Positions 1-6,851 of a stretch of DNA of 64,000 nucleotides are shown in pieces. The DNA lies in assembly GCF_004519315.1 (NCBI RefSeq), contig NZ_SOZE01000001.1, positions 62,001-126,000 of the forward strand, read 5' to 3'. The notes under the pieces are model-generated. The model did no database searches. It saw nothing but the letters and a program-made list of their open reading frames with translations, and had not been told where the DNA came from. Numbering within the stretch: position 1 is the stretch's first letter; each line of letters starts with the position of its first letter. The position numbers were made by a program, and so were the translations under genes. Source of the DNA: Mucilaginibacter psychrotolerans (lineage in GTDB: Bacteria > Bacteroidota > Bacteroidia > Sphingobacteriales > Sphingobacteriaceae).

Positions 1-206
1 AATGGGCCGAGGAATTCGACCAGCGGCTGGACCCCTACAAACGCCCTTATTACTGGCTTACCGGCGTTTTCCATAATAACGATCACGGAGAGGACACCGA
101 CGTTTGGGCACTGGAGCATAACTATGCCTCGGTAGTGCCCGTACAGTTTGATATGACGGCGCACCACGCCATACCTGTTTTAAACACCTGGAATTTTAAT
201 GTTTGA
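1..206 (+). CDS. surE: SurE 5'/3'-nucleotidase, C-terminal part (5' end outside window)
   Basis: The frame is open from the window edge and stops with TGA at 204-206, giving about 67 residues. It contains YYWLTGVF, GEDTDVWAL and a PVQFDMTAHHAI-type tail, which match the conserved C-terminus of the SurE survival-protein phosphatase family (nucleoside monophosphate phosphatase, cytoplasmic). The catalytic N-terminal half is outside the window, so its integrity cannot be judged. The stop overlaps the start of the next gene by 8 bases, which suggests translational coupling. In related Bacteroidota surE is commonly followed by a small membrane protein gene and lpxB, as here. Confidence 0.88.
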   Translation, partial: WAEEFDQRLDPYKRPYYWLTGVFHNNDHGEDTDVWALEHNYASVVPVQFDMTAHHAIPVLNTWNFNV

Positions 207-465
207 AAAGAATAGCATAGGCACCGGCCTTGTGCTGGGCGGTATATTACCTGCAATAAGCTGGGTAGTTTTTGAGTATATACTGCACAACGATGCCTTT
301 ATTATGGATAAACCTGCGGTACCTTACCTTATCGCCGTAGGCCTGAATTTAGTGCTCCTGCGTTATTGCCTCAAGAATCAACTGGAAGATACAGGTAAAG
401 GCGTAATGATGTTTACCTTTGCGTTTATGCTGGTGGTTTTTTTGTTTAAGATACACATCCGATGA
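199..465 (+). CDS. Small three-helix membrane protein of the surE-lpxB neighbourhood
   Basis: An 88-residue protein with three hydrophobic stretches at about residues 8-28, 41-58 and 67-86, separated by short polar links, so it is predicted to be an integral inner-membrane protein. It has no recognisable catalytic motif. Its ATG lies inside the last codons of surE (8-base overlap), which makes a shared transcript likely. A small membrane protein between surE and lpxB is a recurrent Bacteroidota arrangement, so a link to envelope biogenesis is possible. That link rests only on position. Confidence 0.75.
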   Translation: MFEKNSIGTGLVLGGILPAISWVVFEYILHNDAFIMDKPAVPYLIAVGLNLVLLRYCLKNQLEDTGKGVMMFTFAFMLVVFLFKIHIR

Positions 466-466
466 T

Positions 467-934
467 TTAATCAGGAATGTAACCTTCGGTAAATTTTAAA
501 AGCAGTTCACGAATTTCGGGTTCAGAAAAACCATCACTTGCATTTAAACATACTATCTTATCAATTTCAATAGGGTCGTTGCAGGCAGCATAGATTGCAA
601 ACCACAACCCTTCTTGTATAGTGTTGTGCCATGTGGTTATGATATCGAAAGGCGGTAAATAATTATACTCGTAATCGATGTCGACTTCTCTATAGACAAT
701 ATCTTCATCCACAATGTCGTGCATCAATTCACTTTGCTCACCTGTTGCACAAACATAACAAGCATTTCGACCGATCAACTTATTAGAAATCTCGAATAAC
801 TTCGTTTTAGGTTGATTGTCTACTAATACGAAAGCCAGCCAGTTCTCCGTTGGAAAGTTTGTACTCCATGGAGTTTCTGTGTCGTAGCGTTGGTAAAAAA
901 CTTTACGGTTATTAACTGTTGCTAAATCAATCAT
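467..934 (-). CDS. Hypothetical protein, antisense insert between surE block and lpxB
   Basis: A 155-residue acidic, probably cytoplasmic protein without signal peptide or membrane helix. Aromatic and acidic residues are abundant (for example EVDIDYEYNYLPPFD) and there is no recognised catalytic signature. It reads against the flanking genes, and its stop is one base from the stop of the small membrane protein gene. It looks more AT-rich than lpxB. Size and composition resemble small immunity-type or orphan proteins, but nothing in the sequence shows this. The family is not recognised. Confidence 0.6.
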   Translation of the reverse strand: MIDLATVNNRKVFYQRYDTETPWSTNFPTENWLAFVLVDNQPKTKLFEISNKLIGRNACYVCATGEQSELMHDIVDEDIVYREVDIDYEYNYLPPFDIITTWHNTIQEGLWFAIYAACNDPIEIDKIVCLNASDGFSEPEIRELLLKFTEGYIPD

Positions 935-997
935 CGTGAAAACTAAATTAGCTATTCAATCGTCGACAAACAATAAATTACTTATTATCATTGTAGC

Positions 998-2113
998 ATG
1001 AAATATTACCTGGTTGCGGGCGAAGCCTCGGGCGATTTGCATGGCGCAAACTTGATGAAGGCATTGAAGCAGGAAGACCCCAAGGCGGAGTTTCGTTATT
1101 TTGGCGGCGATTTGATGCAGGCCGAGGGTGGCACCCTGGTAAAACACTACGAGGATATGGCCTTTATGGGCTTTGTAGAGGTAGTGGCCAACCTGCGCAC
1201 CATCCTCAAAAACATGAGCCTTTGCAAAAAGGACATCCTCGCCAATCAGCCGGATGTGTTGGTACTGATAGATTTCCCCGGCTTTAACCTCAAGATTGCC
1301 GAGTTCGCCAGGAAGAAAGGCCTGCTGGTTTGCTACTATATCTCCCCAAAAGTTTGGGCCTGGAACCAGAAACGCGTCCTCAGGATAAAAAAATCTGTAG
1401 ATCACCTGTTTTGTATCCTTCCCTTCGAGGTGGAGTTTTACAAAACCTGGGGCATGGATATCGATTACGTGGGTAACCCGCTGCTGGATGCTGTGGCCGC
1501 TTTTACGCCCAATCCCGATTTCCTGAAAAATAATATGCTGCTTTCGGGCAAAAAGATCATCGCCTTGCTGCCCGGCAGCCGCAAGCAAGAGATTAGCCGC
1601 CTGCTGCCCGATATGGCCAAAGTTGCCGGGCGCTTCACCAACTTCCAATTCGTAATTGCGGGCGCACCCACATTCGATGCGCAGTATTATGCACCTTATA
1701 TCGGCGGCATACACATCCCCGTGGTGTTCAACGCTACTTACGATTTGCTGGCCAATGCCGAAGCGGCCATCGTAGCCTCGGGCACCGCCACTTTAGAAAC
1801 CGCCCTGCTCAACGTACCGCAGGTGGTGGTTTATAAAGGCAACGCACTAACCATCGGCATTGCCAAAATGCTGGTAAAGATCAAGTTTATATCGCTGGTG
1901 AATTTGATTATGGATAGGGCAGTGGTGAAAGAACTGATACAGCAGGACTGCGATTACCACAACATCTCCAACGAACTGGATAAGCTGGTTGGGCTTGATG
2001 ATTACCGCAAACAGATGCTGGCCAACTACGATCTGCTCGACCAGCGGATGGGCACACCCGGCGCATCGGCAAAAACGGCGGCGCTTATTGTGAAATATGC
2101 CTCAAAAAAATAA
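998..2113 (+). CDS. lpxB: Lipid-A-disaccharide synthase
   Basis: A 371-residue protein of the usual LpxB length. It begins MKYYLVAGEASGDLHGANL, the family's N-terminal signature, and contains YYISPKVWAWNQKR, LPFEVEFY, LLPGSRKQEI and ASGTATLETAL, all typical of GT19 LpxB. LpxB condenses UDP-2,3-diacylglucosamine with lipid X to form lipid A disaccharide 1-phosphate at the cytoplasmic membrane face. The ATG at 998 starts exactly at the conserved N-terminus. The intervening antisense gene separates it from surE, so it probably has its own promoter or depends on read-through. A GC-rich hairpin follows the stop. Confidence 0.95.
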   Translation: MKYYLVAGEASGDLHGANLMKALKQEDPKAEFRYFGGDLMQAEGGTLVKHYEDMAFMGFVEVVANLRTILKNMSLCKKDILANQPDVLVLIDFPGFNLKIAEFARKKGLLVCYYISPKVWAWNQKRVLRIKKSVDHLFCILPFEVEFYKTWGMDIDYVGNPLLDAVAAFTPNPDFLKNNMLLSGKKIIALLPGSRKQEISRLLPDMAKVAGRFTNFQFVIAGAPTFDAQYYAPYIGGIHIPVVFNATYDLLANAEAAIVASGTATLETALLNVPQVVVYKGNALTIGIAKMLVKIKFISLVNLIMDRAVVKELIQQDCDYHNISNELDKLVGLDDYRKQMLANYDLLDQRMGTPGASAKTAALIVKYASKK

Positions 2114-2140
2114 GGCCCTGCATTGCTGCCGGGCCCTATC
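2114..2140 (+). terminator. Possible terminator after lpxB
   Basis: GGCCC at 2114-2118 pairs with GGGCC at 2131-2135 around a 12-base loop, directly overlapping the region after the lpxB stop. The following tract is T-rich but interrupted (TATCTTTCT). It may also serve the convergent minus-strand small genes. Confidence 0.4.
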
Positions 2141-2184
2141 TTTCTCAAAATACTGTTTTAAAATAGATATAGAATATATGTAGA

Positions 2185-2343
2185 TCAGGCGGCCGACAAA
2201 GTTTGTTGTGCAGCCTGGTTGTTGCGGGTGGTAAATAGGCCTTTCTCCCTTAAAGCCTTCAGGTCTTCCATTAATAAGTTCTTCAGTTCGTTATCAAAAC
2301 GTGCAAAAAGCTTGCTGGTAGCGGGTTTTTGGTAGGTTTTCAT
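2185..2343 (-). CDS. Small protein (52 aa), paralogue of the 2384-2536 product
   Basis: Reads MKTYQKPATSKLFARFDNEL and then a helix-rich segment (LKNLLMEDLKALREKG) to a TGA at 2185. It shares the pattern MKT...TSKL-x-x-RFD-x-EL and a following LM-x-DLKA segment with the adjacent 50-residue protein, so the two are tandem paralogues. No signal peptide or membrane segment is visible. It is probably the last member of a three-gene minus-strand unit, with gaps of 40 and 17 bases. Function is unknown. Confidence 0.6.
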   Translation of the reverse strand: MKTYQKPATSKLFARFDNELKNLLMEDLKALREKGLFTTRNNQAAQQTLSAA

Positions 2344-2383
2344 AGGTAGATGCTTTATCAGGTGTTTACAAGGTTCGTGTTGC

Positions 2384-2536
2384 TTAGGCTATGCTTAAAC
2401 GGTTAGCGTTAATCTGCATCATTTGATCTCTTACGGCCTTGATGGCTTTCAGGTCGTTCATTAAAATCACTTTCAATTCCCTGTCGAAACGGGTTACCAA
2501 TTTGCTTGTCGATGTGTTTTGTGTTGCAGTTTTCAT
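2384..2536 (-). CDS. Small protein (50 aa), paralogue of the 2185-2343 product
   Basis: Begins MKTATQNTSTSKLVTRFDRE and continues LKVILMNDLKAIKAV before a TAA at 2384-2386. The conserved TSKL/RFD/EL/DLKA pattern is shared with the neighbouring 52-residue product, and that pattern supports both frames as real genes. It lies 17 bases after the stop of the 62-residue gene and 40 bases before the next start. Predicted to be a short helical cytoplasmic protein. Function is unknown. Confidence 0.6.
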   Translation of the reverse strand: MKTATQNTSTSKLVTRFDRELKVILMNDLKAIKAVRDQMMQINANRLSIA

Positions 2537-2553
2537 AATCAATATCTTTATTG

Positions 2554-2742
2554 TTAGTTTTCTGTTTCCTTCTCTGTTGCTTCGTCCTGGTTTTCTTCAA
2601 GGTTATCGTGCCTGCGCTTCGCTTCCCTCATTTGCCTTTCCAGTTGTTCTTCTTCCCGGTGATCGGCTGGTTTTTCTGGGGCTACCGGGTTTTCCCATTC
2701 TTTCTGTTCAGCCGGGGCTTCTGGTTTCTTTTCGGTTTCCAT
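2554..2742 (-). CDS. Small charged hypothetical protein (62 aa)
   Basis: A highly charged, low-complexity 62-residue protein rich in Glu, Lys, Pro and Arg (METEKKPEAPAEQKEWENP at its start), predicted disordered then helical. A GGAG-type ribosome site lies about 8 bases before the ATG, better than most starts in this window. It would head the unit of three small minus-strand genes. It could be a spurious open frame; the ribosome site and tight spacing argue for a gene. Confidence 0.45.
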   Translation of the reverse strand: METEKKPEAPAEQKEWENPVAPEKPADHREEEQLERQMREAKRRHDNLEENQDEATEKETEN

Positions 2743-2973
2743 GATGTCTCCGTTTGATAGTACTTATTCCAACTTTGTGCCAAAAAAACCGGCAGGGCGA
2801 AAAAAAATGACAGCAAGCGATATCTTTTTTTACGTTGCGTACAAAAAGCAGGGAAAGTGTACCTTTTTTAAGGGTTTTAAAGGGAAAACCTACGGCTACT
2901 GTACAAAAAACAAGTACGGCCCGTGGTAAATGGTAGTCAGCAAGTGTTCGGTAAAAGTGTACGGTGTCCGTTT

Positions 2974-4161
2974 TCAGACACTCCGCTGCATGGTTTTGCG
3001 CGTTGCCAGGTGTATAACAATAGCAATGGCCGATAGCACGATGCCGATAGCGCATACGCCCGGCCAGCCGTAAACACCCCAAACACGCGTAGCCAGGAAG
3101 GTGCCTGCTGCGCCGCCTACAAAATAGGTTACCATATAAACGGTGTTGATACGGTTGCGCGCCGCCGGGTTTAATGAAAAGATGATGGCCTGGTTAGAAA
3201 TATGCGTAGCCTGCACGCCCATATCCATAACAATAACGCCGATAATTAAGCCCGCTATGCTATAGGCCGAAAACCAGAAGATGATAAACGATACCAAAAC
3301 CAGCGCAAGCGTAATGGTGGATAATTTATAAGCGTCCATTTTATCGCTCAGGCGGCCCATCAGTCCAGCTGCTATGGCGCCAAAGGCACCCGCAAGCCCA
3401 AAGGCTCCGGCCACATCGCTGCCCTCGTTAAAGTTCTGTTTGAGCATAAATACCAGGGTGGTCCAAAACGCGCTGAAAGCCGCAAAGCAAAGCCCGCCGC
3501 GCAGGGCAGCCAGGCGCAGTTTGGGTTCGTGCTTTACCAAATCGGCCAGCGATTGCATCAGCTGGCGGTAGTTGCCTTTGTACTCAGGCTCTATCTCGGG
3601 CAACATCAGGTAAATCAGCAGCCACATCAGTAGCATAATACCCGCAGCAATAAAATACATGCTGCGCCAGCCAAAATGGGCACCCACAAAACCGCTAAGC
3701 GTGCGCGATAGCAGGATGCCTATTAAAAGCCCGCTCATGATAAAGCCGATTTTTTTGCCCCGCTCGGCCGGACTGGCCAAATGTGCGGCCATAGGTACCA
3801 GCAGCATGCCCATAACGGATGCCGCGCCTAACAGAAAGCCCGACAGTAATAATATATGTATGTTGGGCGCAAAGGCCGTCAACAGCAGCGCCGAAACGAT
3901 AAATGCAAATTCAATGAGCATCAAACGCTTGCGCTTCACCATATCGGCCAGGGGGATCACAAAAAAGATACCCGCAGCGTAGCCCAACTGGGTAAGCATG
4001 GATAATTGGCCCACTTTACCATTGCTAACGTGGAAGGTTTGGGCCATATCTTCTAACAATGGCTGGTTGTAATACAGGTTGGCTACAACTAGCCCGGTGG
4101 TAATGGTCATCACCCAAAGGGTAGTGGTAGTTAATTCGGGTTTATGTGTTGTAACGGCCAT
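2974..4161 (-). CDS. MFS transporter (12-TM drug/sugar-efflux type)
   Basis: A 395-residue major facilitator protein with about twelve hydrophobic helices. The loop between helices 2 and 3 carries PLADMVKRKRLMLIEF, a form of the MFS G-x3-D-x2-G-R-R-x2 motif A, and the second-half equivalent is GLMGRLSDKMDAYKL. The N-terminus (NLYYNQPLLEDMAQTF) is typical of the YnfM/CynX-like export branch. The substrate cannot be read from sequence. It is monocistronic, with the 2743-2973 gap on one side and a gene-poor AT-rich stretch on the other. Confidence 0.85.
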   Translation of the reverse strand: MAVTTHKPELTTTTLWVMTITTGLVVANLYYNQPLLEDMAQTFHVSNGKVGQLSMLTQLGYAAGIFFVIPLADMVKRKRLMLIEFAFIVSALLLTAFAPNIHILLLSGFLLGAASVMGMLLVPMAAHLASPAERGKKIGFIMSGLLIGILLSRTLSGFVGAHFGWRSMYFIAAGIMLLMWLLIYLMLPEIEPEYKGNYRQLMQSLADLVKHEPKLRLAALRGGLCFAAFSAFWTTLVFMLKQNFNEGSDVAGAFGLAGAFGAIAAGLMGRLSDKMDAYKLSTITLALVLVSFIIFWFSAYSIAGLIIGVIVMDMGVQATHISNQAIIFSLNPAARNRINTVYMVTYFVGGAAGTFLATRVWGVYGWPGVCAIGIVLSAIAIVIHLATRKTMQRSV

Positions 4162-4323
4162 TTTTTAAGATATTAACAAAAGTGTAAACAATTTTTTACA
4201 AGATGGTCAGTAAAAATTCATAAAAAATTGAAAATATGTCAAACAATTTGAGTTATCTTTGTTAATACAATAACGAAAAAAGTACATTGATATAAGGATG
4301 ACAAAAAAATTACAAATAAATTC

Positions 4324-4353
4324 TTTGTAATTCAAAAGTTAGTGTTACTTTTA
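4324..4353 (+). promoter_or_regulatory. Candidate Bacteroidota promoter (TTTG / TAnnTTT) for a small RNA
   Basis: A -33-like TTTG at 4324-4327 is followed, 18 bases after the TTG, by TACTTTTA at 4346-4353. This differs from the Bacteroidota consensus TAnnTTTG only in the last base. The expected start (about 4358) coincides with the first base of a hairpin, and no reading frame follows. Confidence 0.45.
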
Positions 4354-4357
4354 CACC

Positions 4358-4460
4358 ATCAACAAGGACATACAGGTTGATACATAAAATAGTCTTCTCA
4401 TAATTTAGGTTTATAATTGGTTAGTAAAGGCCCCTGCCCATCAGGGGCTTTACTTTTTTA
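4358..4460 (+). ncRNA. Candidate small RNA, about 100 nt
   Basis: The stretch starts with ATCAAC (4358-4363), which pairs with GTTGAT (4376-4381) across 12 bases. An AT-rich single-stranded middle follows, and it ends with a strong hairpin (GCCCCTG/CAGGGGC, 4430-4448) and a T tract (4454-4459). A plausible promoter sits directly upstream and there is no open frame. It matches no named RNA family that I can recognise. A leader or attenuator for jetA is possible but less likely, because nearly 400 bases separate the terminator from jetA. Confidence 0.45.
4430..4459 (+). terminator. Intrinsic terminator
   Basis: A seven-pair GC-rich stem GCCCCTG/CAGGGGC (4430-4436 with 4442-4448) with a five-base loop, followed by TTTACTTTTTT. 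It is the 3' end of the candidate small RNA. Confidence 0.7.
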
Positions 4461-4779
4461 CAAGAATTTGGACCGTGGATATTTCGCTGATAATTTGTTT
4501 TTAAAAGGTACTCAAGAGGGCTACGCCGTTTATTTGATTTTAGGATTTCGTTGATTGTCTGAACCTTGATTTGTAGGATTTGGAGATGGCCTTGATTAAT
4601 GCCTAACGAACGGCGCTATGACTTCTAGCTTGTCGCTAGGGATTTAGCAATTTAAATTACATATAAACAGCTAAATATTTGCGTTTCATACAAAATGCCG
4701 TCTCCTGAATTTTAAAAAAATCCTAATATCATATTTTTTATGTATTATTGAATGACCGATAACCAATGATACGATGTGA
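4461..4779. other. Gene-poor AT-rich stretch before the Wadjet operon, with degenerate repeats
   Basis: No credible gene. The part from about 4525 to 4615 holds imperfect repeats of a GGATTT-containing unit (TTAGGATTTCGTTGATTG, then GTAGGATTTGGAGATGGCC) between ACGCCGTT and AACGGCG. It resembles the degenerate dispersed intergenic repeats common in Bacteroidota. The rest is AT-rich, and the jetA promoter is presumably near its end, but no clear box was found. Confidence 0.4.
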
Positions 4780-4857
4780 ATGCGTCGGCTTATCACGCTT
4801 TTACTGGCAGAAAAAAAACCGAGTTTAAACAATAATTATCCCCATCTCGTCGCCAAT

Positions 4858-6282
4858 ATGACTTACGAAAAAGCATTGGCCCTGTATCAAAATGATAAAA
4901 CGCTGCAAATTCTACGTGCGGACCATTTTCCATTGCTGATTAGTTTTTTCCATTTAGCTTTTAAGCAGCAAGATAAAATTTCTTATCTGCAATCCGGTTT
5001 GGCGGGTTTATTGGGAGATTTCCTTTTTTCCCTGGAAAGGCAAGGAATAACTGATTATACGCATCCACCCTTAGATTACCTGCAAAAATGGGCTCAGCAA
5101 GGTTTTGTAAGGAGGTATTATGAAACGGAAGATGAACCGATATTTGAACTTTCTCCCGCTACAGAGAATGCGCTGAAATGGTTGGATGACCTGAACAAAC
5201 AGCAATTTATTGGGACGCACAGCCGCTTATTGCAGTTCTTTTCATTATTGCAACAAATTGTTAACAGGACTGCGGGACCGTATGATCGGATACAGCAATT
5301 GCAGGAAGAACGAAAAAAGCTGGACATAGAAATCGAAAAGATAAAAAAAGGAAATTATGTACAGCCCAGCGATACCCAGCTAAAGGAAGATTATTTTCTG
5401 GCCGAGGAGACAGCTAAACGTTTGCTGGCAGATTTTAGGCAGGTGGAAGAAAACTTCAGGGAATTGGATATCAATACTCGGCAAACGATTATTAAGAGCA
5501 CTCTTTCAAAAGGCATTTTGCTGGATGAAATTTTTGAGCAACAGAATCATTTGTGGAATACCGACCAGGGAAAGAGCTTCAAAGCATTCTGGGAATTTTT
5601 GATGAGCGAGGGCATGCAGCGGGAATTGGAAGAGCTTATCGGAAAGCTGAACAATATACCCGCCATCAAACTGGTAAAACAGGAACAGATTGTTGACCGG
5701 ATCAAAACCAACCTGGTGGACGCTGGAGATAAGGTTAACCGAAGCAACGACGGATTAATCGAACAGTTGCGGAAATATGTTGAACAAAAAAATCTTTCCG
5801 AAAGCAAGCATATCCTCCATAGTATAGAAGCTATCGAACAGCTATTGATTACGCATCGCGATCAGCTGGAGCCGTATCAGATTTTAATGGAGGTGGATGG
5901 TTTATTCCGCCCAAGCTTCCTGATGCAGCGGCCTCTGTTTAAACCGCCTGTAAAAATCATTTTCGAACAAACTTCGGTTGAAGATGGCGCTGCTGATGCA
6001 AATACCGATGCACTGTTTGAACAGTTTTATGTGGATATAGAATTATTGCGAAGCAACGTGCATTCACTACTGCGTAACAAGTCACAAGTCTCCTTAACGG
6101 AAGTGTTGGACTATTATGTACCTACTAAGGGCGTCGCAGAAGTTTTAGGATATATGCAAATTGCATCCGCTGATAGTCGGCACTTGGTCAACAGCGAGCA
6201 TACAGAAAAATTAATCGTACAAAACAAGGACGCCGGAACGGAATATCAATTGGAGGCACCTTTAATTATTTTTAACCGATAA
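4858..6282 (+). CDS. jetA: Wadjet anti-plasmid system protein JetA (DUF3375)
   Basis: The protein shows the N-terminal hallmark of the DUF3375 family: LQILRADHFPLLISFF close to the start. It then has a long mostly helical body with coiled-coil character (around IQQLQEERKKLDIEIEKIKKG). JetA is the kleisin-associated winged-helix subunit (MksF/MukF-like) of the Wadjet SMC complex. I prefer the ATG at 4858 (MTYEKALALY, 474 aa) because family members begin just before the LRADH motif. An in-frame ATG at 4780 would add 26 residues. The gene leads four tightly packed genes, with jetB starting two bases after its stop. Membership is clear from the operon; domain limits are approximate. Confidence 0.9.
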   Translation: MTYEKALALYQNDKTLQILRADHFPLLISFFHLAFKQQDKISYLQSGLAGLLGDFLFSLERQGITDYTHPPLDYLQKWAQQGFVRRYYETEDEPIFELSPATENALKWLDDLNKQQFIGTHSRLLQFFSLLQQIVNRTAGPYDRIQQLQEERKKLDIEIEKIKKGNYVQPSDTQLKEDYFLAEETAKRLLADFRQVEENFRELDINTRQTIIKSTLSKGILLDEIFEQQNHLWNTDQGKSFKAFWEFLMSEGMQRELEELIGKLNNIPAIKLVKQEQIVDRIKTNLVDAGDKVNRSNDGLIEQLRKYVEQKNLSESKHILHSIEAIEQLLITHRDQLEPYQILMEVDGLFRPSFLMQRPLFKPPVKIIFEQTSVEDGAADANTDALFEQFYVDIELLRSNVHSLLRNKSQVSLTEVLDYYVPTKGVAEVLGYMQIASADSRHLVNSEHTEKLIVQNKDAGTEYQLEAPLIIFNR

Positions 6283-6284
6283 TC

Positions 6285-6851
6285 ATGATACGTGAATATT
6301 CGCTAAGCTTGGTGGCACTGCTCAAAGGTATTTTATATGATAGCCAGAAGGATGCCTGGGAAGGCCTGCTTCAATATGAAAAAGATGTAAGAAAATATTT
6401 TTCTACTATCGACCTGGAGGTGTATCTCGATAAAAGTGAAGGCTATGCTTATCTACAGCAAAAAGAACAGGGCGAAGAATCAGAAATCCCAAGGCTGGCT
6501 GAAAAACGGCAATTAAACTTCTTTGCTTCCTTATTATGTATTGTGTTGCGAAAATATTTACTGGAACACGATGCCCAGGGCGGTACAGTCCGAGCAATCA
6601 TTACCCAGCAGGAAATTATTAATCGAACGAAATTATTCCTGCCCACCGTTTCGGACGAAGCCCGGCAGCAGGAGCGTATCATCACCACCATTAATAAAGT
6701 GATTGATATCGGGTTTTTAAGAAAGCTGGATGACAACAGTAGCAATTATGAGATACATCGGATTATCAAGGGATTCGTCAATGCGGATGTGATTGATGAT
6801 ATGCTCGAAAAACTTCAATTGTATGCTGCGGAAAAAAACATAACACATTAA
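6285..6851 (+). CDS. jetB: Wadjet anti-plasmid system protein JetB (DUF4194)
   Basis: 188 residues beginning with SLVALLKGILYDSQKDAWEG and a nearby EGYAYLQQ segment, both characteristic of DUF4194. JetB is the MukE-like partner that binds the JetA kleisin. The C-terminal third holds a winged-helix-like stretch (KVIDIGFLRKLDDNSSNYEIHR). It starts two bases after jetA and its stop directly abuts the jetC ATG, so the four genes are almost certainly one transcript. Confidence 0.92.
   Translation: MIREYSLSLVALLKGILYDSQKDAWEGLLQYEKDVRKYFSTIDLEVYLDKSEGYAYLQQKEQGEESEIPRLAEKRQLNFFASLLCIVLRKYLLEHDAQGGTVRAIITQQEIINRTKLFLPTVSDEARQQERIITTINKVIDIGFLRKLDDNSSNYEIHRIIKGFVNADVIDDMLEKLQLYAAEKNITH

Noticed and set aside
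956..1714. A 252-codon minus-strand frame over lpxB
   Set aside because: It lies entirely antisense to a well-supported lpxB, shows no family features, and its length follows from codon bias of the real gene.
2741..2929. A 62-codon plus-strand frame (and 2708-3082 minus)
   Set aside because: Low-complexity Lys-rich or mixed composition, no ribosome site, overlap with better candidates, no recognisable domain.
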